Assembly (NCBI GenBank): GCA_963720735.1
Contig: CAVRGL010000008.1
Location: 260,940 to 324,939, forward strand
Length of the DNA stretch: 64,000 nt
DNA from: JBBRHQ01 sp963720735
GTDB taxonomy: Bacteria > Actinomycetota > Thermoleophilia > Solirubrobacterales > 70-9
Direction: 5' to 3'
In this document: piece by piece, positions 9,272 to 17,328 of the stretch
Layout: each line of letters starts with the position of its first letter
How positions within the stretch are numbered: position 1 is the stretch's first letter
Translations under genes and position numbers: made by a program
The notes under the pieces: model-generated
What the model saw: the letters and a program-made list of their open reading frames with translations, nothing else
The model's database searches: none
Told to the model about the DNA's origin: nothing

Positions 9272-9820
9272 TCAGTCGCCGCCGCGGGCGATCGCGATCT
9301 CGCCGGTGCGAACCATCTCGACAAGGCCGTGGGGGCGGATCATCCGCTCGAACGCCTCGATCTTGTCGGCGGAGCCGGTCACCTCGATCGTCATCGTGCG
9401 TCGCGAGATGTCGACGATCTTGGCGCGGAAGATCTCGGCGAACTGCATCACCTCGGCCCGGTTTTCGACCGCCGCGGAGACCTTGAACAGCGCCATCTCG
9501 CGGGCGATCGTCTCCTCGGGCTCCATGTCGCGGATCTTCAGCACGTTGACCAGCTTGTGGAGCTGCTTGGTCACCTGGTCGATTGGGTGGACGGCGCCGT
9601 CCAGGGTCAGGGTCACCCTGGAGATCTCGGCATCGTCGGTGGGCCCGACCGCGAGCGTGTCGATGTTGAAGCCGCGGCGGGCGAAGAGCCCGGCGATCCT
9701 CGCCAGCACCCCGGGCCGGTTCTCGACCAGGATCGAGAGCACGTGCTTGCGCCCCGTGAGAGCGCCGGGAACGTGCAGGTCCTCGAGCTTGACCACCTCA
9801 GGTGTGCCCGGCTCGCCCAT
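9272..9820 (-). CDS. ilvN: Acetolactate synthase regulatory subunit
   Basis: Small subunit (182 residues) that activates IlvB and confers valine feedback inhibition. It has an N-terminal ACT domain (VLSILVENRPGVLARIAGLFARR) and the C-terminal ACT-like half that ends in IRPHGLVEMVRTGEIAI. Its ATG shares one base with the ilvB stop codon (TGATG), a classic coupling arrangement. It could equally be called IlvH, since the naming follows the partner isozyme. Confidence 0.94.
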   Translation of the reverse strand: MGEPGTPEVVKLEDLHVPGALTGRKHVLSILVENRPGVLARIAGLFARRGFNIDTLAVGPTDDAEISRVTLTLDGAVHPIDQVTKQLHKLVNVLKIRDMEPEETIAREMALFKVSAAVENRAEVMQFAEIFRAKIVDISRRTMTIEVTGSADKIEAFERMIRPHGLVEMVRTGEIAIARGGD

Positions 9821-11499
9821 CAGCCGACCATGTCCCTGGCGGCAGCGCCGGCCGGGATCATCGGGTAGCAGTTCTCGGCGGGCGAGACCCGGACATCGAG
9901 CAGGACGGGTCCCTCGGCCTCCAGCGCCTTGGCCATGGTCTCCTCGAGCTCGCCGGCATCCTCGCAGCGCATCCCGGTGGCCCCGAAGGCCTCGGCGAGC
10001 TTCACCCAGTCGGGGCTCGGCCCCAACTCGACCGAGCTGTAGCGGCCGTCCCAGAAGAGCTCCTGCCACTGGCGGACCATGCCCATGTAGCCGTTGTTCA
10101 TCAGGAAGACCTTGATCGGGATCTTCTGGTGGACGGCGGTGGCCAGCTCCTGGCAGTTCATCACCAGGCTGCCGTCCCCGGCCAGGCAGACCACCACATC
10201 GTCGGGGCAGGCGACCTTGGCGCCAATCGCCGCCGGCAGGCCGAAGCCCATCGTCCCCAGCCCGCCGGAGTTGATCCAGCGGCGCGGGCGGTCGAAGCCG
10301 TAGTACTGCGCTGCCCACATCTGGTGCTGGCCGACGTCGGAGGTGACGATCGCCTCGCCGCCGGTCGCCCGGTACATCGCCTCGACCATGAACTGCGGCT
10401 TGATCTCGCCGCCCTCACCCTGCTCGTAGGAGAGCGGGTACTCCTTCTGCCAGGCGCGGATCTGCTTCCACCAACCCTCCAGCCGACCGGAGTCGGTCTG
10501 AAGCGCACGGTACTCCCGGGTCAGAGCCGGGATCACGTGCTTGGCGTCGCCGACGATCGGGATGTGGGCGGGGACGTTCTTGGAGATCTCCGCCGGGTCG
10601 ACGTCGACGTGGATGAACTTCGCCCTCGGGGCGAACTCCGAGAGCTTGCCGGTGATCCGGTCGTCGAAGCGGGCGCCGATCGCGACGATCAGGTCGGCGT
10701 TGTCCATCGCGTAGTTGGCGGTCCGGGTGCCGTGCATTCCCAGCATCCCGACCCAGCGCTCGTGGCTGGCCGGGAACGCCCCGAGACCCATCAGGGTCGA
10801 GGTCACCGGGAACTCGTCGCTGAGGCAGAGCTCGCGCAGCTCCTCGGAGGCGTTCGCGTTGACCACTCCGCCACCGGTGTAGAAGACCGGGCGCTTGGCG
10901 TTGGCGAGCGCCTTGGCGGCGATCCGGACCTGCTTGATGTTGCCTTCGACCGAGGGCTTGTAGCCGGGCAGCTCGACCGGGTCGGTGCGGGGCTCGTACT
11001 CGATCTCGGCGCGCGAGAGGTCCTGGGGGACGTCGATCAGCACCGGCCCGGGCCGGCCGCTGGAGGCGACGTGGAACGCCTCGTGGACGTACTCGGGTAT
11101 CTGGCGCGGGTCGGTGACCTGGAAGGAGTGCTTGACGAAGGGCATCGTCGCCCCGAGGATGTCGGCCTCCTGGAAGCCGTCGGTGCCGATCAGCTCGGTG
11201 CGCACCTGCCCGGTGACGAACACCGTCGGGACCGAGTCCATCATCGCGTCGGCGATCGCGGTGACCAGGTTGGTGGCCCCGGGCCCGGAGGTCGCGAAGG
11301 CGACGCCGACCCGCCCTGATGCCTTGGCGTAGCCCTCGGCGGCGTGGCCGCCGCCCTGCTCGTGGCGGACCTGGATGTGGTCGAGATCGGCGTCGACGAG
11401 CGCGTCGTAGGTGGGCAGATTGGCGCCGCCGGGGATCCCGAAGATGTGCTCCACACCCTCGGCCTTGAGTGATTCCATCAGTGCGTCGGCGGCTCTCAT
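9820..11499 (-). CDS. ilvB: Acetolactate synthase catalytic subunit
   Basis: ThDP/FAD-dependent enzyme that condenses two pyruvates, or pyruvate with 2-oxobutyrate. The 559 residues show the activating Glu region RHEQGGGHAAEGYAKASG near residue 45, a central FAD/Rossmann domain, and the ThDP motif GDGSLVMNCQELATAV continuing to MNNGYMGMVRQWQ. The start is ATG 11497-11499. A TACCAT box on this strand (11517-11512) places a transcript start 6 nt before the ATG, and no Shine-Dalgarno is seen. I found no attenuator or T-box in the 72-bp upstream gap, which instead holds a GGTGTTTT hairpin. Confidence 0.96.
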   Translation of the reverse strand: MRAADALMESLKAEGVEHIFGIPGGANLPTYDALVDADLDHIQVRHEQGGGHAAEGYAKASGRVGVAFATSGPGATNLVTAIADAMMDSVPTVFVTGQVRTELIGTDGFQEADILGATMPFVKHSFQVTDPRQIPEYVHEAFHVASSGRPGPVLIDVPQDLSRAEIEYEPRTDPVELPGYKPSVEGNIKQVRIAAKALANAKRPVFYTGGGVVNANASEELRELCLSDEFPVTSTLMGLGAFPASHERWVGMLGMHGTRTANYAMDNADLIVAIGARFDDRITGKLSEFAPRAKFIHVDVDPAEISKNVPAHIPIVGDAKHVIPALTREYRALQTDSGRLEGWWKQIRAWQKEYPLSYEQGEGGEIKPQFMVEAMYRATGGEAIVTSDVGQHQMWAAQYYGFDRPRRWINSGGLGTMGFGLPAAIGAKVACPDDVVVCLAGDGSLVMNCQELATAVHQKIPIKVFLMNNGYMGMVRQWQELFWDGRYSSVELGPSPDWVKLAEAFGATGMRCEDAGELEETMAKALEAEGPVLLDVRVSPAENCYPMIPAGAAARDMVG

Positions 11500-11534
11500 C
11501 GCGAACAGGCGATGGTAGCAGTGGCTCCGTGCCT

Positions 11535-11556
11535 GCCGAGCAGGGTGTTTTCGGCG
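11535..11556. repeat. GGTGTTTT hairpin between ilvB and the sqdB 3' end
   Basis: The stretch can form a GCCGA/TCGGC stem around a loop with GGTGTTT. It resembles the first hairpin of the 53-nt elements at 47466-47518 and 53143-53195, and like them it lies just 3' of a minus-strand gene (here sqdB). The similarity is short, and the second hairpin is not conserved here. Confidence 0.3.
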
Positions 11557-11571
11557 ATCCGGGGCGGCGCT

Positions 11572-12771
11572 CTACGGGCTCGCCGCGAGCGGCGGAACCG
11601 CTTCGGAGACCGGCTCCGCAACCGGGTTCCAGCGGGTCCGCGGCTCGATCGCCTCGGCGATTACCCGGTCCTGGTGGCGCTTGATCCGGTGCAGCATCGA
11701 CTGCACCAGCTCCTCACCGAGCAGGGTCGGCTCGAGGCCGAGATCGAGCAGCTTCGTGTGGGTCGCGTTGTAGTAGTGCTGCTCGCGCTCGACCCGCGGG
11801 TTCTCGTAGCTGCGGACTTCGACCTCGAAGCCGAGGTGCCGCGCCGACTCGCTGACCAGGACCGCAAGCTCGGAGACGGAGAACTGCTCGGTGAACTGGT
11901 TGAAGACCCTGAACTCCCCCGCAGCCGCGGGATTGTCCGCCGCCAGCTCGACGCAGCGCAGGGTGTCGCGGATGTTGAGGAATCCCCTCGTCTGCCCGCC
12001 GCTCCCGTAGACGGTGAGCGGATGCCCGATCACGGCCTGCAGGCAGAAGCGGTTGAGCACTGTGCCGAAGACCTCGTCGTAGTCGAAGCGGGTCAGCAGG
12101 CGCTCGTCGCGCGCCGTCTCCTCCGTCTCGATCCCGTAGACCACACCCTGGTTCAGGTCGGTCGCCCGTAACCCCCAGATGCGGCAGGCGAAGTGGATGT
12201 TGGTCGAGTCGTGGACCTTGGAGCAGTGGTAGAGGGATCCGGGCTGCTTCGGGAACGGGAGGGTGTCGCGGCGGCCCTTGTGCTCGATCTCGATGAAGCC
12301 TTCCTCGATGTCGATGTTCGGGGTCCCGTACTCCCCCATCGTGCCCAGCTTCACCAGGTGGCAGTCGGGAACATGGTCGCGGATCGCGAACAGCAGGTTG
12401 AGGGTGCCGATCACGTTGGTGTGCTGGGTTTCGACCGCCCGCTCGCGCGACATCATCGAGTAGGGCGCCGAGGGCTGCTCCCCGTAGTGGATGACGGCTT
12501 CGGGGCGGGTCTCCGCCACCACCTCGTCGAGGAAGGCGCCGTCCTCGACCCCGCCGACATAGCGGCGAATGTGATCGCCGGAGACCTGCTGCCAGGCGTC
12601 GATCCGCTCGTCGAGGCTGAGGATCGGCGTGAGCGATTCGGTGCCGTGCTCCTGGTGCCAGCGGCGACGGGAGAAGTTGTCGAGGACCGAGACCTCGTGA
12701 CCCCGGGCCGAGAACCTCAGGGCCGTCGGCCAGCCGAGATAGCCGTCGCCCCCGAGAATGAGAACGCGCAT
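11572..12771 (-). CDS. sqdB: UDP-sulfoquinovose synthase-like SDR
   Basis: Extended short-chain dehydrogenase (399 residues) that in the SQD1/SqdB family makes UDP-sulfoquinovose from UDP-glucose and sulfite. Family-specific features are the N-terminal GGDGYLGWPTAL nucleotide-binding loop, VKLGTMGEYGTPNIDIEEG, and a YHCSKVHD segment with the catalytic Tyr and Lys, followed by RATDLNQGVVYG and the GGQTRGFLNIRDT region. The start ATG 12769-12771 puts the glycine loop at residue 7. No SqdX/SqdD-type glycosyltransferase is adjacent. The product may feed sulfolipid or a sulfosugar in a surface glycan made with the neighbouring glycosyltransferases. Confidence 0.9.
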   Translation of the reverse strand: MRVLILGGDGYLGWPTALRFSARGHEVSVLDNFSRRRWHQEHGTESLTPILSLDERIDAWQQVSGDHIRRYVGGVEDGAFLDEVVAETRPEAVIHYGEQPSAPYSMMSRERAVETQHTNVIGTLNLLFAIRDHVPDCHLVKLGTMGEYGTPNIDIEEGFIEIEHKGRRDTLPFPKQPGSLYHCSKVHDSTNIHFACRIWGLRATDLNQGVVYGIETEETARDERLLTRFDYDEVFGTVLNRFCLQAVIGHPLTVYGSGGQTRGFLNIRDTLRCVELAADNPAAAGEFRVFNQFTEQFSVSELAVLVSESARHLGFEVEVRSYENPRVEREQHYYNATHTKLLDLGLEPTLLGEELVQSMLHRIKRHQDRVIAEAIEPRTRWNPVAEPVSEAVPPLAASP

Positions 12772-12831
12772 GGCGCGGGAGGGTAGCGAATCGCCAAGGC
12801 GCCACAGGGCGGATCCGCTTCCCTGCGCGAC

Positions 12832-12837
12832 TACCAT
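12832..12837 (+). promoter_or_regulatory. Candidate -10 box of the first GT39-like gene
   Basis: TACCAT ends so that the predicted transcript start (about 12844) is 2 nt before the GTG start codon. There is no room for a Shine-Dalgarno, so translation would be leaderless. Confidence 0.4.
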
Positions 12838-12845
12838 CGAGGCCG

Positions 12846-14345
12846 GTGCCGCCGCGGGTCGAAGACAGCAACCCGGCGATCCGCCGCAGGATCGCCGAAC
12901 TGGCCGCCCGCAACGGCGGCCGGGCCGGATTCACCGCGCTGGTGTTGATCCTGCTGGCCGGCGCCGCGCTGCGGATCGGCTACGCCTGGGACCCGTTCGA
13001 GCCCCAGGTCCTCGACGCCCGCGCCTACGCCCGGATCGCTCGCAGCCTCGAGCAGGACGGATCGTTCGCCCAGCGCGGCGACTTCACCCCCGCCGAGGTG
13101 CAGCCGGCCAGCAACTACTCGCCCGGACTGCCGCTGCTGGTCGGGGGCCTTTACCGGCTCAGCGGCGGCGTCGACACCAGGCTGGCACGGGAGGTGCTGG
13201 CTCTGATCGCGTCGCTCTCGGTGCTCTTCGCCTACCTGATCGGCCGCAGGCTGGCCGGACCCGGAGCCGGCCTGATCGCCGCCGGCGCGGTCGCGGCGTA
13301 TCCGGCGCTGCTCGAGTACGGCGGCATGCTGATGACCGAGCCGCTGGGCGCGACCCTGCTCTCCGGATCGGTGTTGGCGATTCTGCGGGCCGCCGATCGG
13401 CCCGGCGTCGCCCGTTGGCTCGGGCCCGGGCTGCTGCTCGGGGCGACCGCGATGGTGCGCCCCGAGTACCTCGGGATCGCCGCCGTCATCGCGCTGCTCC
13501 TCTTCGCCCGCTCGCTGCGCCCCCAGGGAGCCCGAAGGGCTCTTGCCCAGGCAGCCGTTCTCCTGGCCGGGGTGGCGATCGTCGTCGCGCCCTGGACGGT
13601 GCGCAATCTGATCGTCCTCGACCGCTTCGTCCCGATCTCCACCGGTGGGGGGCAGGTGCTGTTCGCCGGCACCTACCTTCCCTCCGGGGGCGATCCGCTC
13701 AAGGTGGGCGAGGCCGTGCTCGAGCGCAATCCCTCGGTCCGCCGTGAGCTGATGGCGGGCGGCCCGGCGCCGCCCCCGGACGGTCAGGACCCTCGCATCC
13801 TGCTCTCACAACCCCGCCCGCCCGGCACCGGCAACCCGCGGCAGGCGCTCTCGCAGCGCACGGCCGCGCCCGAGCAACCGACGCTGGAGCGGATCCTCGC
13901 GACGCTGGCCGCCCAGCGCCACCCCGGAGTGGACAGTGACGTCGCCCTGGCGCGGATGGGCCGGGATCAGCTCTGGAACGACATCACGAAGCACCCGTGG
14001 CGCTACGCCGGGTTTCTCGCCAACAAGCTCAACCTGCTCTGGCTGCACGGCCCCCGCAGCGTGATGCGCGAGCCCGCCTGGGCCCTGCTCCATTTCCTGC
14101 TGATCGGCTTCGGCGCGATCGGCCTCGCGGCGCTGATCGCGGCGAGGCGCTTCGAGGCCCTGCTGATCGGGGGGATCCTGCTCTCGATCACGCTGATCGG
14201 CCTCCTCCTGGTCGCCTCGCCGCGCCGGGTGCTGATCGCTGTGCCGCTGGTGGCCCCGCTGGCCGGAACCGGCGTGCTCTTCTGCCTCGAGGCGCTGCGG
14301 CGCCGGCTGCCGGCGCCCGAGACCGGCCCCCGACCGACCGTCTAG
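12846..14345 (+). CDS. GT39/ArnT-like membrane glycosyltransferase
   Basis: A 499-residue polytopic protein of the dolichyl- or polyprenyl-phosphate-sugar transferase superfamily. The first helix (residues about 27-45) is followed by an exported loop with DARAYARIARSLEQDGSF and NYSPGLPLL, then helices separated by MTEPLGATLL and RPEYLGIA. This is the usual GT-C pattern, with an acidic residue after TM1 and a TEP motif. A Pro-rich loop lies at residues about 300-340. It is 46-bp-to-start adjacent to a clear paralogue (14357-15730). The acceptor is unknown; lipid-linked sugar transfer to a glycan or protein outside the membrane is inferred. Confidence 0.8.
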   Translation: MPPRVEDSNPAIRRRIAELAARNGGRAGFTALVLILLAGAALRIGYAWDPFEPQVLDARAYARIARSLEQDGSFAQRGDFTPAEVQPASNYSPGLPLLVGGLYRLSGGVDTRLAREVLALIASLSVLFAYLIGRRLAGPGAGLIAAGAVAAYPALLEYGGMLMTEPLGATLLSGSVLAILRAADRPGVARWLGPGLLLGATAMVRPEYLGIAAVIALLLFARSLRPQGARRALAQAAVLLAGVAIVVAPWTVRNLIVLDRFVPISTGGGQVLFAGTYLPSGGDPLKVGEAVLERNPSVRRELMAGGPAPPPDGQDPRILLSQPRPPGTGNPRQALSQRTAAPEQPTLERILATLAAQRHPGVDSDVALARMGRDQLWNDITKHPWRYAGFLANKLNLLWLHGPRSVMREPAWALLHFLLIGFGAIGLAALIAARRFEALLIGGILLSITLIGLLLVASPRRVLIAVPLVAPLAGTGVLFCLEALRRRLPAPETGPRPTV

Positions 14346-14356
14346 CCTGGCCGCTC

Positions 14357-15730
14357 GTGGCCAGCGTCCTCGACTCGACCAGCGGCTGGGTCCGCGGGAT
14401 CCCGGAGCGCTACGGGCGCCGCACGGTGATCCTCCTGGCCCTGATCCTCCTCGTCGGCTTTGCCCTGCGGGCCGATCGCGTCGTCAACCCGGTGACCGAC
14501 CCCGTGGATGACGCCGCCGCCTACCTCGACCTCTCGCGCTCCCTCTATGAGGACGGCACCTACGGCAGTCCCGGCTTCCAGAACACCAGCGACTGGTCGC
14601 CGGGCGCCCCGCTGCTCTACGCCGCCTCCTTCTACGCGACCGGCGGGGTGCGCGAGGGCACGGTGCGGATCCTCAACACGATCCTCGGCTGTCTCGGGAT
14701 CGTCGTCGTCTTCCTCCTCGGGCTCAGGCTGGGCACGCGGACGACCGGACTGCTCGCCGCTGCCGGCGTCGCCGTCTATCCCCCGTTCATCCACAGCACC
14801 GGCGAGATACTCAGCGAACCGCCGGCGCTGCTCACGCTGCCCGCCGCGGTGCTCGCCTTCCTCTGGGCCGACGACCGACGCAGCCCAACCGCATGGCTGC
14901 TCCCCGGCTTCCTCTTCGGGCTGACCGCGCTGATCCGGCCCGAGTACCTGGCGGTCGGCGCCGCCTTCGCGGTGTTTGCGCTGATCCGCGAGTGGCGCCG
15001 CCGTGGCCCGCGCGCCGGGGCGCTGGCCGTCGCTGCGCTGGTGCTCGCCTTCCTGGTCCCTGTGCTGCCCTGGACGGTGCGCAACTACGTCGTCCTCGAC
15101 CGCTTCGTGCCGCTCTCGACCGGCGGCGGCAAGGCGCTCTACGTCGGCACCTTCCTGCGGGCGGACGGCGACTACCAGCGGGTCAAGGCGATCCTCGCCG
15201 CGCGCTACCTGGGGCGCGACCTCGAGCCGGGCTCGGCGGCGCTCGACCGGGTCAACCCCGTGCCGCTGTTCGACCGGGTCGCGCGCCGCTATCACGATCT
15301 CCCCCGGGACAGCGCCCTCGGCAAGATCGGCAAGCAGGCGCTCCGCGACGACATCACCGACCACCCGCTCGACTACGCGGCGATGCTGGCCAGGAAGGTC
15401 GGGCGGATGTGGGGCAGCGGGGTCGGGTCGGCGATCGAGAGCCCGGCGGGTCGCCTTGCCCAACGCCTGCTCGTGCTCTTCGGCCTGGCCGGGCTCGGAC
15501 TGCTCGCCTGGCGGCGGCGATGGGAGGCGATCGCCTTCGCCATTCCCCTGGCGACGATAACCGGGGTCGGCGCGGTCAGCCTCGCAGCCCCCCGCCGCAA
15601 CGAGATCCTCATGACCCTGGTGATGCCGCTGGCGGCGATCGCCGTCAGCGAGGCCACCGGCTGGATTCGATCCCACCGGGAACGGGCCGGAGGCCGACCC
15701 GCCCCTGCTCACGGCGGCGCAGGCGCCTGA
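14357..15730 (+). CDS. Second GT39/ArnT-like membrane glycosyltransferase
   Basis: A 457-residue paralogue of the preceding gene with the same arrangement. TM1 comes after YGRRTVILLALILL, followed by DDAAAYLDLSRSLYEDGTY, DWSPGAPLLY, a GEILSEPPALL segment, RPEYLAVGAAF and PWTVRNYVVLDRFVPLSTGGG. This last stretch matches PWTVRNLIVLDRFVPISTGGG-like text in the first copy. GTG 14357 lies 11 bp after the upstream stop. That stop codon also forms a TAGCCT box (14343-14348) spaced for a near-leaderless start. Tandem duplication with divergence is the simplest origin. Confidence 0.8.
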   Translation: MASVLDSTSGWVRGIPERYGRRTVILLALILLVGFALRADRVVNPVTDPVDDAAAYLDLSRSLYEDGTYGSPGFQNTSDWSPGAPLLYAASFYATGGVREGTVRILNTILGCLGIVVVFLLGLRLGTRTTGLLAAAGVAVYPPFIHSTGEILSEPPALLTLPAAVLAFLWADDRRSPTAWLLPGFLFGLTALIRPEYLAVGAAFAVFALIREWRRRGPRAGALAVAALVLAFLVPVLPWTVRNYVVLDRFVPLSTGGGKALYVGTFLRADGDYQRVKAILAARYLGRDLEPGSAALDRVNPVPLFDRVARRYHDLPRDSALGKIGKQALRDDITDHPLDYAAMLARKVGRMWGSGVGSAIESPAGRLAQRLLVLFGLAGLGLLAWRRRWEAIAFAIPLATITGVGAVSLAAPRRNEILMTLVMPLAAIAVSEATGWIRSHRERAGGRPAPAHGGAGA

Positions 15731-15848
15731 GCCGGACCCGGAGGCGCACAGCCGCGCCCAACGCAGGCCGGGCGCAGTTTCCGGCTTGGCCCGCGCCTAT
15801 CCTCCATTCGCCGCGGCCGAGGCCGCAGTCGCGTCCCGGGGACCCCCG

Positions 15849-16913
15849 ATGACCCTCGCAAACCTACTCCCGCCCGAGCTCACCGCCCTGCGCGCCGCGG
15901 GGCTGATCTTCGCTGCAGGAATCATCGCCTTTGCGATCGCCCGCCGGCGCTCGCTCAGAAACGTCGACGTGCTCATCCTGCTCGCCGCCGGGGCCGGGCT
16001 CGCGGTCGTCTCCGGGACCGAGCTCACCGACCGCCTGCTCGAGGCGTTCTCGTTCCAGCGCGGCAACGGCGGCCGCATCCTCGGCCTCGCCGTGTTCGCG
16101 ATCTTCGTCCTCTTCCTGATGATCCTGCGGGCGCTCTCGGTCTCGGCCCGCAACTCGCGGGAGATGTCGGCGGTGCTCGAGGGGATCGCCGCCGACGAGT
16201 TCCGCCAGGCGGGCCTGGCGGAGCGCTTCCGCGGCCGCATCGGCGTCCTCGTCCCCGCCTACAACGAGGCTGACAACATCGCCTACGTCCTCGACCGCAT
16301 CCCGGAGGAGGTGTGCGGCGTCGCGACCGCCGTGCTCGTCGTCGACGACGGCTCGCGCGACAGCACCGGGGCGGTCGCCGCCGCGCACGGCGCCACGGTC
16401 GCCCGCCACGTGATCAACCGCGGCGGCGGCGCCGCCCTGCGCACGGGATACCGGCTGATGGTCGACTCCGGGGCCGAGATCGTGGTCACGATCGATGCCG
16501 ACGGCCAGCACCTCCCCTCCGAGATGCCGCGGCTCGTCGAGCCGGTGCTGAGCGGCGAGTTCGACCTGGCCCACGGGTCCCGTGTCCTCGGCGACGCCGA
16601 TCAGGGCCATGTCGCCCGCGAGATGGGGATCGTCTTCTTCAACCGGCTCGTCTCGCTGATCACCCGCACCCACGTCACCGACTGCTCGAACGGGTACCGG
16701 GCGGTCCGCGCCGCGGTGCTCCCCCAGCTGGTGCTGCGACAGGAGCAGTTCCACACCTCCGAGTTCATGATCGAGGCGATCAAGCGCGGCATCCCGGCCA
16801 CCGAGGTCCCGGTGACCGTTGTCAAGCGCCTCAGCGGCCATTCGAAGAAGCCCGCCGTGGTCCGTTACGGGATGGGCTTCGCCAACGCCATCGTCCGCAG
16901 CTGGCTGCGCTAG
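15849..16913 (+). CDS. DUF2304-GT2 fusion (DPM-like glycosyltransferase)
   Basis: A 354-residue protein in two parts. Residues about 10-110 form two or three membrane helices plus the amphipathic ARNSREMSAVLEG helix, resembling the DUF2304 protein usually encoded separately. Residues about 125-354 are a GT-A domain with VLVPAYNEADNI, VVDDGSRDST, IDADGQHLPSEMPRL, GSRVLGDAD and SNGYRAVR, the signature of polyprenol-phosphate glucose/mannose synthases. It probably charges the lipid carrier used by the two upstream GT-C enzymes. ATG 15849 was chosen over an in-frame start at 15786 because the extra segment is unconserved. Confidence 0.85.
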   Translation: MTLANLLPPELTALRAAGLIFAAGIIAFAIARRRSLRNVDVLILLAAGAGLAVVSGTELTDRLLEAFSFQRGNGGRILGLAVFAIFVLFLMILRALSVSARNSREMSAVLEGIAADEFRQAGLAERFRGRIGVLVPAYNEADNIAYVLDRIPEEVCGVATAVLVVDDGSRDSTGAVAAAHGATVARHVINRGGGAALRTGYRLMVDSGAEIVVTIDADGQHLPSEMPRLVEPVLSGEFDLAHGSRVLGDADQGHVAREMGIVFFNRLVSLITRTHVTDCSNGYRAVRAAVLPQLVLRQEQFHTSEFMIEAIKRGIPATEVPVTVVKRLSGHSKKPAVVRYGMGFANAIVRSWLR

Positions 16914-16943
16914 CGGCGCCCTCCGGCGCAGCCGGGCGCGAGA

Positions 16944-17231
16944 ATGTCGCGGATGGGATATGAGTACCTCGTCATCGCCTTCTCCTGCGGCCTCGCCACC
17001 GGGCTGATCGGCCGTGGCAAGGGCTCCTCGTTCTTACTCTGGCTGGCGATCGGCACCGTCCTGCCCCTGATCGGGCTGGTCGCCGTGATCCTCTACCGCT
17101 CCGAGAAGTCCGAGCCCGAGCGTCGCTGCCCGACCTGCGGCAAGGTGCTGAAGCTCTACGTCCAGGTCTGCCCGCGCTGCGGCACCGACCTCTACCTGCC
17201 CCCGCGCGAGCAGGTCCACCACCCCGAGTAG
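16944..17231 (+). CDS. Small membrane protein with C-terminal zinc ribbon
   Basis: Ninety-five residues: a Gly-rich transmembrane hairpin (residues about 5-50, with a GLATGLIGRGKGSS turn), then a cytosolic zinc ribbon RRCPTCGKVL...VCPRCGTDLYLP (two CxxC knuckles). A second ATG in frame at 16953 is possible. No function is known. It follows the DUF2304-GT2 gene by 30 bp on the same strand and could be co-transcribed. Confidence 0.7.
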   Translation: MSRMGYEYLVIAFSCGLATGLIGRGKGSSFLLWLAIGTVLPLIGLVAVILYRSEKSEPERRCPTCGKVLKLYVQVCPRCGTDLYLPPREQVHHPE

Positions 17232-17328
17232 CCGGGCGTCCAGGGATGGGGCCCGCCGCCTAAAGGTGGGCGGGGACCGCACCGACAAACCAGGCAACGG
17301 CTCTCGCCGGAGCCGGCTCCCTGCCGTC

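Noticed and set aside
11500..11571. T-box or attenuator for ilvB
   Set aside because: The gap is 72 bp, has no leader-peptide frame or T-box sequence, and the predicted transcript starts 6 nt before the ATG.
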